DNA of 64,000 nt from Pseudomonadota bacterium (lineage in GTDB: Bacteria > Pseudomonadota > Alphaproteobacteria > Rhodospirillales > Magnetospirillaceae), in NCBI GenBank assembly GCA_021793155.1, contig JAJYTF010000006.1, positions 62,001 to 126,000 of the forward strand, in the 5' to 3' direction. This document shows positions 1-7,782 of the stretch, piece by piece (positions within the stretch are counted from its first letter, which is position 1; each line of letters begins with the position of its first letter). Both the position numbers and the translations under genes were made by a program. The notes beneath the pieces were generated by a model. That model was given only the letters and a program-made list of their open reading frames with translations, was not told the DNA's origin and searched no databases.

Positions 1-1
1 G

Positions 2-289
2 GCCGAGGCGGATGCCTATTTTGCCAGCCGCGCCCGGGGCAGCCAGATTGGTGCCTGGGCCTCGCGGCAGTCGCGGCCGATGGGCGGCCGGTTCGAATTG
101 GAGAAGCGGATCGGCGAATTTGCCGCCAAATTCGGTTTAGGCAGCATCCCGAGGCCGGCTTGCTGGTCCGGCTTCCGGCTGGTACCCGACCGCATCGAGT
201 TCTGGCAAGACCGGCCATTCCGCCTGCATGACCGGACGGTCTATCTGCGATCCGAGGACGGCTGGCGGACCGAGCACCTGTTCCCCTGA
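2..289 (+). CDS. pdxH: Pyridoxamine 5'-phosphate oxidase, C-terminal part (5' end outside window)
   Basis: This is the last 95 codons of an FMN-dependent pyridoxine/pyridoxamine 5'-phosphate oxidase, which makes pyridoxal 5'-phosphate in the cytoplasm. The frame is open from base 2. It shows the family's C-terminal signatures in order: [13 protein letters not shown], then a run ending LEKRI, then [21 protein letters not shown], the substrate-binding RLHDR, and the closing hydrophobic tail LFP before TGA. These match the known PdxH C-terminal dimer and active-site region. The N-terminal half is cut off by the window edge, so FMN-binding residues cannot be checked. It ends about 350 bases before the next gene and is probably not in an operon with it. 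Confidence 0.93.
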   Translation, partial: AEADAYFASRARGSQIGAWASRQSRPMGGRFELEKRIGEFAAKFGLGSIPRPACWSGFRLVPDRIEFWQDRPFRLHDRTVYLRSEDGWRTEHLFP

Positions 290-350
290 TTTTATCCCAC
301 TGGGCAGGTCTGTCGCGCCTTTCCGGGCATTTCCGTTTGGTCGGAAAGGC

Positions 351-400
351 GCTAGTGTTCTGACGCAAACTACAGATCCAGGTTACGTCAGAACATTAGC
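351..400. repeat. 15-bp inverted repeat (hairpin)
   Basis: GCTAGTGTTCTGACG at 351-365 is mirrored by CGTCAGAACATTAGC at 386-400, with one mismatch in 15 pairs and a 20-base loop. There is no T-run after it, so a simple terminator is unlikely. The CTAGTG motif recurs in the palindrome at 579-616, which suggests the two mark a small mobile-element remnant or MITE-like unit. No transposase is present. Confidence 0.7.
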
Positions 401-578
401 CTTGGTTTTTGTCCCTCGCCAGGCGAGGCCATCGGGCCCCTTGGCCGCCGCCTCAATAGCGGCTGCTTGGGGCCGCTGCTTGGGGCGGCTGGTTGGCCGG
501 TTTCCTTGTCCCAGCGCCCGGTGAGGGCGCGGCCAAAGGGCCGGACGGCCCTGTGCCCGGCGAGGGGCCATGGTAAAC

Positions 579-616
579 CTAGTGCAGTGAGCTTTTTCAT
601 TGAGCCACTGCACTAG
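579..616. repeat. 11-bp perfect inverted repeat before the kinase-like gene
   Basis: CTAGTGCAGTG at 579-589 pairs perfectly with CACTGCACTAG at 606-616, loop 16 bases. It ends 26 bases before the chosen start of the next gene and could be a terminus of a small repeat element, a regulatory palindrome or a leader hairpin. It shares CTAGTG with the hairpin at 351-400. Confidence 0.7.
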
Positions 617-642
617 TGTGGATGGATAAATGGAGCGTTCCG

Positions 643-2166
643 ATGTCTCCCGACCAGCAAAGCGACGTTTTCGCCCTGCTGTCGACGCCTGCAGCCTATG
701 GGCCTGGGGTCAGGCGTGTCCGGCGAATCGACACTCATATCTCGGCGGTTTTCATCGCCGGAAACCGGGTCTATAAGCTCAAGCGGGCCGTGCGTCTGCC
801 GTTCGTCGATTTCTCGACACTGGCCGCCCGGCATCGCGCCTGCCAGGCCGAACTGGCCGTGAACCGCCGTACCGCGCCCGCTCTCTATCTCGGCGTAACC
901 CCGGTGACCCGCGAAGACGACGGGACGCTGGCGCTGGGCGGGGAAGGTCAGCCGGTGGACTGGCTGGTGGTGATGCGGCGTTTCGAAGACCTGAATCTGT
1001 TCGACCGCATGGCCGCCGCCGGCCGGTTGACCCGCGAACACGCCCGTGCCCTCGCCGACGCGGTGGCCGCCTTGCATGAGACCGCCGAGCTGCGCCCCCA
1101 ATGGGGCGGCGAAGCGGGGCTCGGCCAGACCATCGAGGGCAATGCCGTGTGCTTCGCCCAGTATATCCCCGGCCTGTTCGATGCGGTGAGCACCGGCCGC
1201 CTGACCGAGAAGTCGCTGGAGTGGCTGATCCGTCTCACGCCTCTCCTCGAGGCGCGGCGCGCCTCAGGCAAGGTGAGGCTGTGCCATGGCGATCTCCATT
1301 TGGGAAATATCTGCCTGTTCGAGGGGCGGCCCACCCTGTTCGACGCCATCGAGTTCAACGACGAATTCGCCTGTATCGACGTGCTCTACGACCTGGCTTT
1401 CCTGCTGATGGATCTCCAGGCGCGGGGGCTGGCCGATATGGCGAACTGGGTGTTCAACCGTTACCTTGAGCGGACCACCGATTTCGAGGGGTTGGCGGCG
1501 CTGCCATTGTTTCTGTCGCTGCGGGCGGCGATTCGGGCTCATGTTTCAGCCGCCATGGTGGCCGCCGGCGGCCAAGGGCTGGAACGGGACGCCCTTGCCT
1601 ATCTCGAACGGGCCTGCGGCTACCTGTCGCCGCCGCCACCACGGTTGTTGGCGGTCGGCGGGCTGTCCGGGTCGGGCAAGTCGCGGCTGGGGCGCGGCCT
1701 GGCACCGCTGATGGGGGCGGCGCCGGGGGCGGTGATCCTGCGGACCGACGTGTTGCGTAAACGCCTGATGGGGGTGGGGCCGGAGGTGCGTCTGCCGGCG
1801 GAAGGTTATTCCACCGAAATGACCGAGCGGACCTACCAAACCCTTTATGATGAAGCCGAGCGGGTGCTGGCGGCCGGCCAGTCGGTCGTGGCCGATGCGG
1901 TGTTCGCCAACGCCACGCAGCGTGCCGCCATCGAGGAGGTGGGCCGCCGAATGGCGGTGCCGTTCGACGGCTTGTGGCTGGAGGCCAGTCCAGAGGTGAT
2001 GCGCGGCCGCATCCGAACCCGCCGGGGCAATGCGTCCGACGCCACGGTGGCGGTGCTCGAGCGGCAGTTGACCTATGATCTGGGGGCCATCGGCTGGCAT
2101 CGCGTCGATTCATCGGGGCCGAGGGAAGAGACCTTCAATGACGCGCGGGCGGCCCTGCAGCTATAA
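643..2166 (+). CDS. Aminoglycoside-phosphotransferase-like / P-loop kinase fusion protein
   Basis: A 507-residue two-domain protein. The first two thirds resembles the aminoglycoside phosphotransferase/choline kinase fold: VYKLKRAVRLPFVDFS carries a likely nucleotide-contacting lysine pair near the N-terminus, and RLCHGDLHLGNICLF plus FDAIEFND are the catalytic and metal-binding loops. The last third is a separate AAA-type kinase domain with Walker A GLSGSGKSRL (about residue 343) and a later arginine-rich lid (RGRIRTRRGN). This fusion is a recognised but functionally uncharacterised bacterial family; the substrate is unknown. ATG at 643 is preferred because GGAG lies 7 bases upstream; GTG 616 and ATG 622 are in frame but overlap or abut the palindrome. 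Confidence 0.85.
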   Translation: MSPDQQSDVFALLSTPAAYGPGVRRVRRIDTHISAVFIAGNRVYKLKRAVRLPFVDFSTLAARHRACQAELAVNRRTAPALYLGVTPVTREDDGTLALGGEGQPVDWLVVMRRFEDLNLFDRMAAAGRLTREHARALADAVAALHETAELRPQWGGEAGLGQTIEGNAVCFAQYIPGLFDAVSTGRLTEKSLEWLIRLTPLLEARRASGKVRLCHGDLHLGNICLFEGRPTLFDAIEFNDEFACIDVLYDLAFLLMDLQARGLADMANWVFNRYLERTTDFEGLAALPLFLSLRAAIRAHVSAAMVAAGGQGLERDALAYLERACGYLSPPPPRLLAVGGLSGSGKSRLGRGLAPLMGAAPGAVILRTDVLRKRLMGVGPEVRLPAEGYSTEMTERTYQTLYDEAERVLAAGQSVVADAVFANATQRAAIEEVGRRMAVPFDGLWLEASPEVMRGRIRTRRGNASDATVAVLERQLTYDLGAIGWHRVDSSGPREETFNDARAALQL

Positions 2167-2251
2167 CTTGCGGCCATGATGAAATGTTGCCTGTTCTCCC
2201 TAGTGGTAGAAGGGGCATAATGACATCTGGAACTCCGAAGGGAGGGCAAAC

Positions 2252-3112
2252 ATGACTGCCTATCGAACCATTCTCGCCTGTCTCAGCGACCCGGATACAG
2301 CTCCGGCCACGCTCGGTTTGGCCTTTCTATTGGGGCGGGATCATGCAAGCCATGTAGAGGCGCTGCACGTGCGCGCCGACCCGGCCAGCGCCGTGCCTTT
2401 GGTAGGCGAAGGCATGTCGGGCGCGATGGTGGAGGAGATGTTGGCCGTGGCCGAGCGTCAGGCGGCCGAACGCGCCGGTCGGATTCGCGGTGAATTCGAT
2501 GCGGCGTCCCGGCAATTGGGCGCCTCGATGGTGACCGTTCCCACCGTTCCGCCGGTCTTCAGCGCTTTGTGGCGCGAAGAGATGGGGCGCGAGGAGGAAG
2601 TGGTGGCCAATGCCGGCCGGCTGACCGACCTGCTGGTTCTGGCCAAGCCGTTGCCCGAGCGCGACACCCCGTCCATCATGACGCTCAACGCGGCGCTCAT
2701 GGAGACCGGACGGCCGGTGCTGCTGGCACCGCCAACCATCCCCGCGGCCATCGGCCGCAATGTCGCGGTCTTCTGGAACGGCAGCGCCGAAGCTTCGCGT
2801 GCCGTCGCCGCCGCGATGCCGGTCCTGCAGCGGGCGGAAAGGGTCGCCGTTCTCTCGGCGCGCGAGGAAGACGGCGTGATACCCGGTGAACTGGCCGGGT
2901 ATCTGGGTTGGCACGAGGTGCAGGCCAGCGTCCATACCTTCGTCGCCGGGCCTCATGTCGGCCAGACTCTGCTGGCTGAGGCGGAAGGTCTCGGGGCCGA
3001 CCTGGTGGTGATGGGTGCCTATACCCATAGCCGGCTGCGCCAGTTGATCCTGGGCGGCGTGACCCGGCACGTCCTGCATGCCGCAACCTTGCCGGTCCTC
3101 TTCAGCCATTGA
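2252..3112 (+). CDS. Universal stress protein, two-domain
   Basis: A 286-residue cytoplasmic protein of the UspA superfamily. The C-terminal half carries the typical tail: a hydrophobic strand DLVVMGAY, then HSRLRQLILGG-TRHVL and PVLFSH, which corresponds to the G-x2-G-x9-G-(S/T) nucleotide-binding signature in a diverged form. The N-terminal half begins with a similar strand (TILACLSDP) but is less conserved, as usual for tandem Usp proteins. A good Shine-Dalgarno (GGGAGG) sits 6 bases before ATG 2252. A paralogue with nearly the same C-terminal motif lies at 10173-11006. Such proteins bind ATP/AMP and are induced by starvation or respiratory stress; no specific role can be read here. No neighbour is close enough to define an operon. 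Confidence 0.9.
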   Translation: MTAYRTILACLSDPDTAPATLGLAFLLGRDHASHVEALHVRADPASAVPLVGEGMSGAMVEEMLAVAERQAAERAGRIRGEFDAASRQLGASMVTVPTVPPVFSALWREEMGREEEVVANAGRLTDLLVLAKPLPERDTPSIMTLNAALMETGRPVLLAPPTIPAAIGRNVAVFWNGSAEASRAVAAAMPVLQRAERVAVLSAREEDGVIPGELAGYLGWHEVQASVHTFVAGPHVGQTLLAEAEGLGADLVVMGAYTHSRLRQLILGGVTRHVLHAATLPVLFSH

Positions 3113-3241
3113 TGGCGTTGTCCCGCGCGGGGTGAGCCCCGCGCGTCGCTAATGCCAATGCGCCCGGCCGCGGCCCAGTGTTGAGTTTCACCGTGGTCGC
3201 GGCCGGTGGTATGATGCCGCCCGTTTCACGGAGGAACGTTC

Positions 3242-3278
3242 GCCCGGTTTCGGGCATCACCAGGCGGGAAAAACCCGC
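3242..3278 (+). other. Two tandem stem-loops in the leader of the 87-residue gene
   Basis: Two perfect 5-bp hairpins stand side by side: GCCCG-GTTT-CGGGC (3242-3255) and GCGGG-AAAAA-CCCGC (3264-3278). The second can be extended by CCA/TGG with one bulge. They end 5 bases before the AAGGAGG ribosome binding site at 3284. The T-rich first loop and A-rich second loop could pair with each other. This may be a translational control leader; it matches no riboswitch class I can recall. Confidence 0.5.
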
Positions 3279-3294
3279 TGGGAAGGAGGTTGCT

Positions 3295-3558
3295 ATGCTG
3301 ACACTCGAGGATTGTCTCGGCTTCAGCAGGCTGACGGCCGAGCAGATCGAAGCCATCGCCTCCCATCAACATCTGGACATGATCATCGCTGCCGAATGGG
3401 CCGAAAACGTGCTTGATCGGCCCGGCGGCCGGGCGGTCGTGCAGCAGGTCCTGGAAGAAGAGGCGGATCGCTGCCGCAACCGTGGGGATTTCCGACGGTG
3501 GCGCCGCTACCAAACGGGCTTCGACGAATTCGTCCGCGGGGAAAGGGCCCGCCGCTGA
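3295..3558 (+). CDS. Small hypothetical protein, 87 residues
   Basis: Start is ATG 3295, preceded by a near-perfect ribosome binding site AAGGAGG ending 5 bases upstream; the longer open frame from 3178 lacks such support. The protein is predicted soluble and helical: MLTLEDCLGFSRLTAEQ begins a short helix followed by an acidic/hydrophobic segment, and the C-terminus is rich in Arg (RRWRRYQTGFDEFVRGERARR ends it). There is one Cys near each end and no membrane segment. I do not recognise a named family. The paired hairpins in its leader suggest regulated translation. The next gene upstream ends 180 bases away and the next downstream starts 200 bases away, so it is likely monocistronic. Confidence 0.75.
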   Translation: MLTLEDCLGFSRLTAEQIEAIASHQHLDMIIAAEWAENVLDRPGGRAVVQQVLEEEADRCRNRGDFRRWRRYQTGFDEFVRGERARR

Positions 3559-3723
3559 TCGGCCCGAGCGGTGTTTGAGCCTGCCGCAGCCGGGGGGGGG
3601 GCGGGCGTCGCATCGGAATGGTCGGGGAGGGAAGCGGAGAACGCTTTACGCGTACTGGGCCCTGACGCCTCTGCCGACAGGCATGGAATTCGCGGAACAC
3701 TTGAGATAGCCATGTTTATCCCG

Positions 3724-3753
3724 TTGCTAGAATATGCCGACTGCGGTATATTC
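3724..3753 (+). promoter_or_regulatory. Sigma-70-type promoter with ArsR-type operator in the spacer
   Basis: -35 TTGCTA (3724-3729), a 17-base spacer, and -10 TATATT (3747-3752). The palindrome GAATATGCC-N6-GGTATATTC (3730-3753, one mismatch in 9 pairs) fills the spacer and covers the -10, the position expected for an autoregulatory ArsR/SmtB operator. The predicted start point falls on the A of ATG 3759, so the mRNA should be leaderless; there is no Shine-Dalgarno. Confidence 0.75.
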
Positions 3754-3758
3754 CTGAA

Positions 3759-4109
3759 ATGGAATGTGTCGTCGCCATCCTTTCCGCCCTGTCAGACCCG
3801 ATACGCCTGCGCAGCCTGGCCTTGATGGCCGGCGAGGGTGAGTTGTGCGTCTGTGAGCTGACATATACCCTCGAGGCCGGTCAGCCGACCATTTCCAAAC
3901 ATTTGGCGACATTGCGCGAAGCCGGCTTGGTCAAGGATCGGCGCCGGGCCCAGTGGGTGTTCTATTCTGTCGCCACCGACCTGCGGCCTTGGGCGGGCCG
4001 GGTGGTCGATGCGGCGCTCGACGGCGTTGCCCAGGCCGCCGAGCACGCTGCGGACCTTCGGCGGCTGAAGGCGATGCCGGGCCGCCCGCCGCGAGACGGC
4101 TTGGCCTGA
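3759..4109 (+). CDS. ArsR/SmtB-family transcriptional repressor
   Basis: A 116-residue winged helix-turn-helix regulator. The motif ELCVCEL (about residues 28-34) with paired cysteines is the classic arsenite/metal-sensing ELCVCDL box at the start of the DNA-binding helix, followed by QPTISKHLATLREAGLVKDRR (recognition helix) and the wing QWVFYSV. By family knowledge it represses its own promoter and dissociates on binding a thiophilic ligand such as As(III). The operator palindrome at 3730-3753 lies between -35 and -10, and translation seems leaderless. Twelve bases after its stop begins a permease remnant, then a thioredoxin-like gene; ArsR-permease-thioredoxin sets are typical for metal(loid) export loci. 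The permease here is broken. Confidence 0.93.
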   Translation: MECVVAILSALSDPIRLRSLALMAGEGELCVCELTYTLEAGQPTISKHLATLREAGLVKDRRRAQWVFYSVATDLRPWAGRVVDAALDGVAQAAEHAADLRRLKAMPGRPPRDGLA

Positions 4110-4120
4110 AGGCGGCGCGC

Positions 4121-4692
4121 ATGTTCGAGATCTTTACCCGTCTTGCGGACTGGACGACCTATCGGCCTTCGGCTTGGCCGGGGGCAGAAAGCTGGCCGAT
4201 GCGGTGCCTTCTTCGTCGAAGACACCACGAAGATTTTCGTGCTTCTGGTGGCGGTCGTTTTCCTCATGGGCCTGTTCCGCACCATGCTCTCGCCCGAGCG
4301 GGTGCGGAGCTATATGGAAGGCCGCTCGCATGGTCTCGGCTATCTTCTCACCGTGATCCTGGGAGCCGTCACCCTTTTCTGCTCCTGTTCCTCGGTGCCG
4401 CTGTTCATCGGCTTCCTCGAGGGCGACACCGCCGTTGTTGAGCCTGACGGCTCGCTCGCCGGGCGGGCGGCCTATGCCTGGGGTGAAGTGCGCAGCATCG
4501 TCGGGCGCATCTGGCTCTATGTGCTCGTCGCCATCGGCATCGGGGCCGCGCTGCATGGCTACGTGCCCGAGGAGCTTTTCGCCCGTATGCCTCGGCGGAC
4601 AATCCATTCGCCGTTCCCCTGGCCGTCCTGATGGGGCTCCCGCTGTATTCCATGCCACCGGCATCATCCCGGTAGCCGAGGCGCTGATCGCC
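4121..4692 (+). pseudogene. Decayed permease (DUF318/ArsP-like) pseudogene
   Basis: Fragments of one predicted permease can be followed only by changing frame. MFEIFTRLADWTTY starts at 4121; the frame shifts near 4163 to read AFGLAGGRKLADAV; it shifts again near 4208 to FFVEDTTKIFVLLVAVVFL and on to FCSCSSVPLFIGFLE. A segment is then missing in frame (near 4425) before AYAWGEVRSIVGRIWLYVL. Another shift near 4586 gives YASADNPFAVPLAVLMG, and a last shift gives TGIIPVAEALIA, which runs directly into the next gene. The FCSCSSVP motif is the family signature of these metal(loid) or organoarsenical permeases. With at least four frame changes plus internal and C-terminal loss, a functional transporter is not possible unless the assembly is poor. 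Only 11 bases separate it from the arsR-like gene. Confidence 0.8.
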
Positions 4693-4929
4693 ATGAAGTC
4701 GTTCAAAGTTCTGGGTTCGGGCTGCAAGAACTGCGTCGCTACCGCCAAGCTCATCGAAGACAAGGCCAAGGCCCTGGGAATTCCGGTCGAGGTGGAAAAG
4801 GTTACCGACACGGCCGCCATCCTGGGCTACGGGGTGATGAGCACGCCGGGCGTCGAACTGGACGGAAAAGTGATCCATGCCGGCGGCGTGCCGGCGCCGG
4901 ATAAGGTGGCCGGCTGGCTACGGCATTAG
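4693..4929 (+). CDS. Redox-active thioredoxin-like small protein (CxxC)
   Basis: A 78-residue protein of the TM0996/MTH895 glutaredoxin-like family. The active site GSGCKNC (CxxC, Cys 11 and 14) follows the first strand MKSFKVL; the cis-proline loop is STPGVELDGKVIHAGG. These small proteins accompany DUF318 permeases and ArsR regulators, and are thought to act in thiol chemistry of metal(loid) handling. ATG 4693 lies at the junction with the permease remnant; the frame is open further upstream only because of that remnant. The ribosome site is weak (GAGG about 10 bases upstream), so translation may depend on coupling. The protein itself looks intact, and it is followed by a hairpin with a T-run. 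Confidence 0.85.
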   Translation: MKSFKVLGSGCKNCVATAKLIEDKAKALGIPVEVEKVTDTAAILGYGVMSTPGVELDGKVIHAGGVPAPDKVAGWLRH

Positions 4930-4963
4930 CACTGCTCCGTTGGTACCGCAGCACAGTGCTTTT
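4928..4963 (+). terminator. Probable intrinsic terminator after the thioredoxin-like gene
   Basis: AGCACTG (4928-4934) pairs with CAGTGCT (4954-4960), followed by TTT. The 19-base loop contains a further TGC/GCA pairing. The stem starts within the TAG stop codon. The loop is long, so efficiency is uncertain. Confidence 0.5.
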
Positions 4964-5088
4964 CGACGGTTTGGCGCCAATTCCGGGCGTTCAAAAGGTT
5001 GCCTCCGATCGTAACGGGGCGGCGGAGCAACTCTGGGTCAGTGTCGCGGTCAGCCCGATCGGCTATGGCTTGGCGCCGGGGCAGACCC

Positions 5089-5094
5089 TATACT
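5089..5094 (+). promoter_or_regulatory. -10-like TATACT box just before the SDR start
   Basis: TATACT lies 8 bases before ATG 5103, and no Shine-Dalgarno precedes the ATG, which would fit a leaderless transcript. No good -35 at 16-18 bases is visible (TTGGCG is only 13 bases away), so this is tentative. Confidence 0.35.
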
Positions 5095-5102
5095 CCATCC
5101 CC

Positions 5103-5843
5103 ATGAGCACAGACACCAAGACGGTCATTCTTACCGGGGCCAGCCAGGGAATCGGGCACGCCACGGTCGAACGCTTCATGCGCGAAGGCTGGCGGGTAAT
5201 CACTTGCGCCCGGCAGGACGTGCCGGCACATTGCCGCCGCGATCCCTTGTGGTCGCATCACATCCCCACCGACCTGGCGGATCCGGCCAGCCTCGACGCC
5301 TTCGTGCGCGAGGCCAACGCCGTTCTGGACGGCCAGCCCCTGCACGCGCTGGTGAATAACGCGGGTGTCAGCCCGAAGACCACCTTCAAGGAGCGACTGG
5401 GGATCCTCAACGGCTCTATCGATGGCTGGAAGCAGGTATTCGAACTGAACTTCTTCGCGCCGCTGAAGCTGGCGCGAGGCTTCGCTTCGGCCTTGCATCG
5501 GGGCAAGGGGACGGTGATCAACGTCACCTCGATCGCCGGTCACTACGTCCATCCCTTCGCCGGCTCGGCCTATTCCACCTCAAAGGCCGCGTTGTCGGGG
5601 CTGACCCGCGAAATGGCGGTGGAATTCGCCCAGTTGGGTGTGCGCGTCAATGCCGTGGCGCCGGGGGAAATCAAGACCGATATGGTCTCGGCCGAATACG
5701 AAGCGCTGATTCCCCGCATCCCGCTGGACCGCATGGGCTCAGTGCAGGACGTGGCGGGGGTGATCTTCCGCCTATGCTCCGACGATTTCGGCTATGTGAC
5801 GGGAAGCGAAGTCTTTGTCACCGGCGGCCAGCACCTGTATTGA
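5103..5843 (+). CDS. SDR-family oxidoreductase
   Basis: A 246-residue classical short-chain dehydrogenase/reductase. Motifs in order: cofactor-binding TGASQGIG (about residues 11-18), the NNAG strand motif (NNAGVSP), the catalytic serine in NVTSIAGHY, the catalytic YSTSK (Tyr and Lys), and PGEIKTDM. The C-terminal VTGSEVFVTGGQ is typical. It resembles 3-oxoacyl-ACP reductase/glucose dehydrogenase-like SDRs; substrate cannot be assigned. Although the frame is open from 4956, ATG 5103 gives the canonical N-terminus (MSTDTKTVILTGAS). It stands alone between hairpins and is probably its own transcription unit. Confidence 0.9.
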   Translation: MSTDTKTVILTGASQGIGHATVERFMREGWRVITCARQDVPAHCRRDPLWSHHIPTDLADPASLDAFVREANAVLDGQPLHALVNNAGVSPKTTFKERLGILNGSIDGWKQVFELNFFAPLKLARGFASALHRGKGTVINVTSIAGHYVHPFAGSAYSTSKAALSGLTREMAVEFAQLGVRVNAVAPGEIKTDMVSAEYEALIPRIPLDRMGSVQDVAGVIFRLCSDDFGYVTGSEVFVTGGQHLY

Positions 5844-5854
5844 TTTGTCGTCTG

Positions 5855-5878
5855 TCCGGAAATAACCGGATCATTTTC
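5855..5878 (+). terminator. Probable terminator after the SDR gene
   Basis: TCCGG (5855-5859), a 6-base loop, CCGGA (5866-5870), then TCATTTTC. The short stem lies 12 bases after the SDR stop and before the convergent gene end at 5923. Confidence 0.5.
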
Positions 5879-5922
5879 GGGCAAACGCGGGGGCGTGCGC
5901 CGCACTAACACACTAAGCGCCC

Positions 5923-6459
5923 CTAAAGTGAGCGGCAGAACTCCTCCAGCCAATTCACGCGACCACGCAACTGCGCGATATCGTGATCCAGCCAGGCCAG
6001 CAGGGCCGGATCCTCGCCGGCGCTGGCGTCGCGCAGGTCTTCCAGCCGCGACAGTTCCGAATCGCAGACGTCCAGCAGCATGTCGATCTGCGCTGCCTGT
6101 TCCTTGCGATCCAGCAGATGCAGGAAACGGAACTTCAGGGCAACCACCAGCTTGGTCAGGTCCGACGAGGGGCGCATCCGCGCCGTCAGCAATGCACGCA
6201 GTTCCCGACGCCCGGCCTCGGTGATGGAGAGCAGGGCGTCGTCTTCCATACCCTGGCCGTCAATGGCCTCCACCAAGCCTTCATAGCGCAGCAGTTCGAC
6301 GGACAGGCCCATCAGATCGAGGGACGGCCCCATGATGCGGCTGCAGAAGTGCCGCACGGAACCGGCCAGCGCGCTGTAGCGCATGGGGGCGTTCGCCACC
6401 GTGCCCAACGCGCAGACGCGAACGGCTTCCTTGGGGGTCAGTGTATTATCGGCAAACAT
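5923..6459 (-). CDS. PadR-like winged-helix protein
   Basis: A 178-residue cytoplasmic protein. The N-terminal 90 residues look like a winged helix: LTPKEAVRVCALGTV, then a conserved-looking region GLSVELLRYEGLVEAID and the wing DDALLSITEAGRRELRALL, which matches the PadR-type pattern of a short beta-wing followed by T-E-A-G-R. The C-terminal half (about 100-178) is helical with ERR/LEDLRD heptads, similar to the dimerising helix of PadR-type regulators. I read it as a transcriptional regulator; the ligand is unknown. It lies 111 bases downstream of hemA on the same strand, so it may be cotranscribed with it and could influence heme supply, but that is inference from position only. Confidence 0.7.
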   Translation of the reverse strand: MFADNTLTPKEAVRVCALGTVANAPMRYSALAGSVRHFCSRIMGPSLDLMGLSVELLRYEGLVEAIDGQGMEDDALLSITEAGRRELRALLTARMRPSSDLTKLVVALKFRFLHLLDRKEQAAQIDMLLDVCDSELSRLEDLRDASAGEDPALLAWLDHDIAQLRGRVNWLEEFCRSL

Positions 6460-6570
6460 GGCGGCGGCCTCCCGGTCGTCTCCTCAAGCCTTATAATAAT
6501 AGGCGCGGCAACGGGGTTCGTCCACTCGACGAATGCGCAAGATTGAAATCGCAGGAGCGGAAGGCGGCCA

Positions 6571-7782
6571 TTAAGCCGCCTTCTTGATGCCCAGGCTGCG
6601 CCATACCTCGAGCAGCGAGGCGACCAGCCGATCCATCATCGCGTCGTCGTGCAGGGGCGTCGGCGTGATACGCAGGCGCTCGGCCCCTTTCGGCACGGTC
6701 GGATAGTTGATCGGCTGGACATAGATATTGTGACGGCGCAGCAGGTCGTCGGAGGCCTGCTTGCACAAGGCGGCGTCGCCTACCATGACCGGGACGATAT
6801 GGCTGACCGAGGGCAGTACCGGGATGCCTTCGGCGGTCAGGCGCCGCTTCAGTGTGGCGGCACGTTCCTGGTGGCGCTCGCGAATCTCGTTGTGGTCCTT
6901 GAGGAAGCGGATACTGGCCAGGGCGCCGGCAGCAACCGCCGGGGGCAGAGCCGAGGAGAAGATGAAGCCTGGGCCGAAACTGCGCACGAAATCCACCAGG
7001 CTGTGCGACGCGGCGATATAGCCGCCGACCACGCCGATGGCCTTAGCGAGCGTTCCCTGCACGATGGTGATACGGTCCAGCACGCCGTCACGCTCGGCTA
7101 CCCCCGCGCCGGCTAGGCCATACATGCCGACGGCATGGACTTCGTCGCAGTAGGTCATGGCATTGTGCTTTTCGGCCACGTCGCAGATCTCGGCCATCGG
7201 GGCGATATCGCCGTCCATCGAATAGACGGATTCGAAAGCCACCAGCTTGGGCAGGGCCGGATCGACACTGGACATCAGGCGGTCCAGGTCGGCCGGGTCG
7301 TTATGCTTGAAGATATGCCGCTGGGCTTTGGCCTGGCGGATACCCTCGATCATCGAGTTGTGGTTCAGCGCATCGGAAAAGATTTGCAGGTTGGGGATGT
7401 GGTTACCCAGCGTCGACAGCGTGGTCTGGTTGGCCACATAGCCGGACGTGAACAGCAACGCCGCTTCCTTGCGGTTCCAGCCGGCCAGTTCCTCTTCCAG
7501 CAACACATGGTAGTGATTGGTTCCCGAGATATTGCGGGTGCCACCAGCTCCGGCTCCGCAGTGGCGCAATGCGTCGCACATCGCTTCGATCACTGCCGAG
7601 TTCTGTCCCATGCCCAGATAGTCGTTGCTGCACCACACGGTGACGTCGTGGACGGCGCCGTCACGATAGTTCTTCGCTGTCGGGAATGCTCCGGCCTGCC
7701 GCTCCAGGTCGGCAAAAACACGGTAGCGACCTTCCCGCCGCAAATCGGCAATGCGGTTGGAGAAGAACTGTTCGTAGTCCAT
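6571..7782 (-). CDS. hemA: 5-aminolevulinate synthase
   Basis: A 403-residue PLP enzyme that condenses glycine and succinyl-CoA to 5-aminolevulinate, the first step of the C4 tetrapyrrole pathway used by alphaproteobacteria. Visible motifs: [10 protein letters not shown] and [13 protein letters not shown] (substrate region), [24 protein letters not shown] with the PLP-pyridine aspartate (about residue 213), and the Schiff-base lysine in GTLAKAIG (about residue 247; many homologues have GTLGKA). Length is normal for the family. ATG 7782 (MDYEQFF) is chosen over the longer frame from 7893 because GAGG lies 7 bases upstream and homologues start like this. A PadR-like gene follows on the same strand. 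Product feeds heme, and in phototrophs also bacteriochlorophyll. Confidence 0.96.
   Translation of the reverse strand: MDYEQFFSNRIADLRREGRYRVFADLERQAGAFPTAKNYRDGAVHDVTVWCSNDYLGMGQNSAVIEAMCDALRHCGAGAGGTRNISGTNHYHVLLEEELAGWNRKEAALLFTSGYVANQTTLSTLGNHIPNLQIFSDALNHNSMIEGIRQAKAQRHIFKHNDPADLDRLMSSVDPALPKLVAFESVYSMDGDIAPMAEICDVAEKHNAMTYCDEVHAVGMYGLAGAGVAERDGVLDRITIVQGTLAKAIGVVGGYIAASHSLVDFVRSFGPGFIFSSALPPAVAAGALASIRFLKDHNEIRERHQERAATLKRRLTAEGIPVLPSVSHIVPVMVGDAALCKQASDDLLRRHNIYVQPINYPTVPKGAERLRITPTPLHDDAMMDRLVASLLEVWRSLGIKKAA

Larger units (their letters stand above)
290..642. other. Intergenic region with two palindromes, no gene supported
   Basis: Roughly 350 bases between pdxH and the next gene. 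It holds two strong inverted repeats (351-400 and 579-616, listed separately) flanking a very GC-rich stretch. The open frames here are arginine/proline-rich shadows with no ribosome binding site or family signal. I see no tRNA or convincing promoter. Confidence 0.6.

Noticed and set aside
613-1101. Long minus-strand open frames antisense to the kinase-like gene (and many others across the window)
   Set aside because: They are shadow frames of a high-GC gene: His/Arg/Pro/Gly-rich, no ribosome site, no family motifs.
3592-3601. Run of ten G bases upstream of arsR
   Set aside because: Possible slippage tract for phase variation, but it lies outside any gene and promoter, so no functional claim is made.
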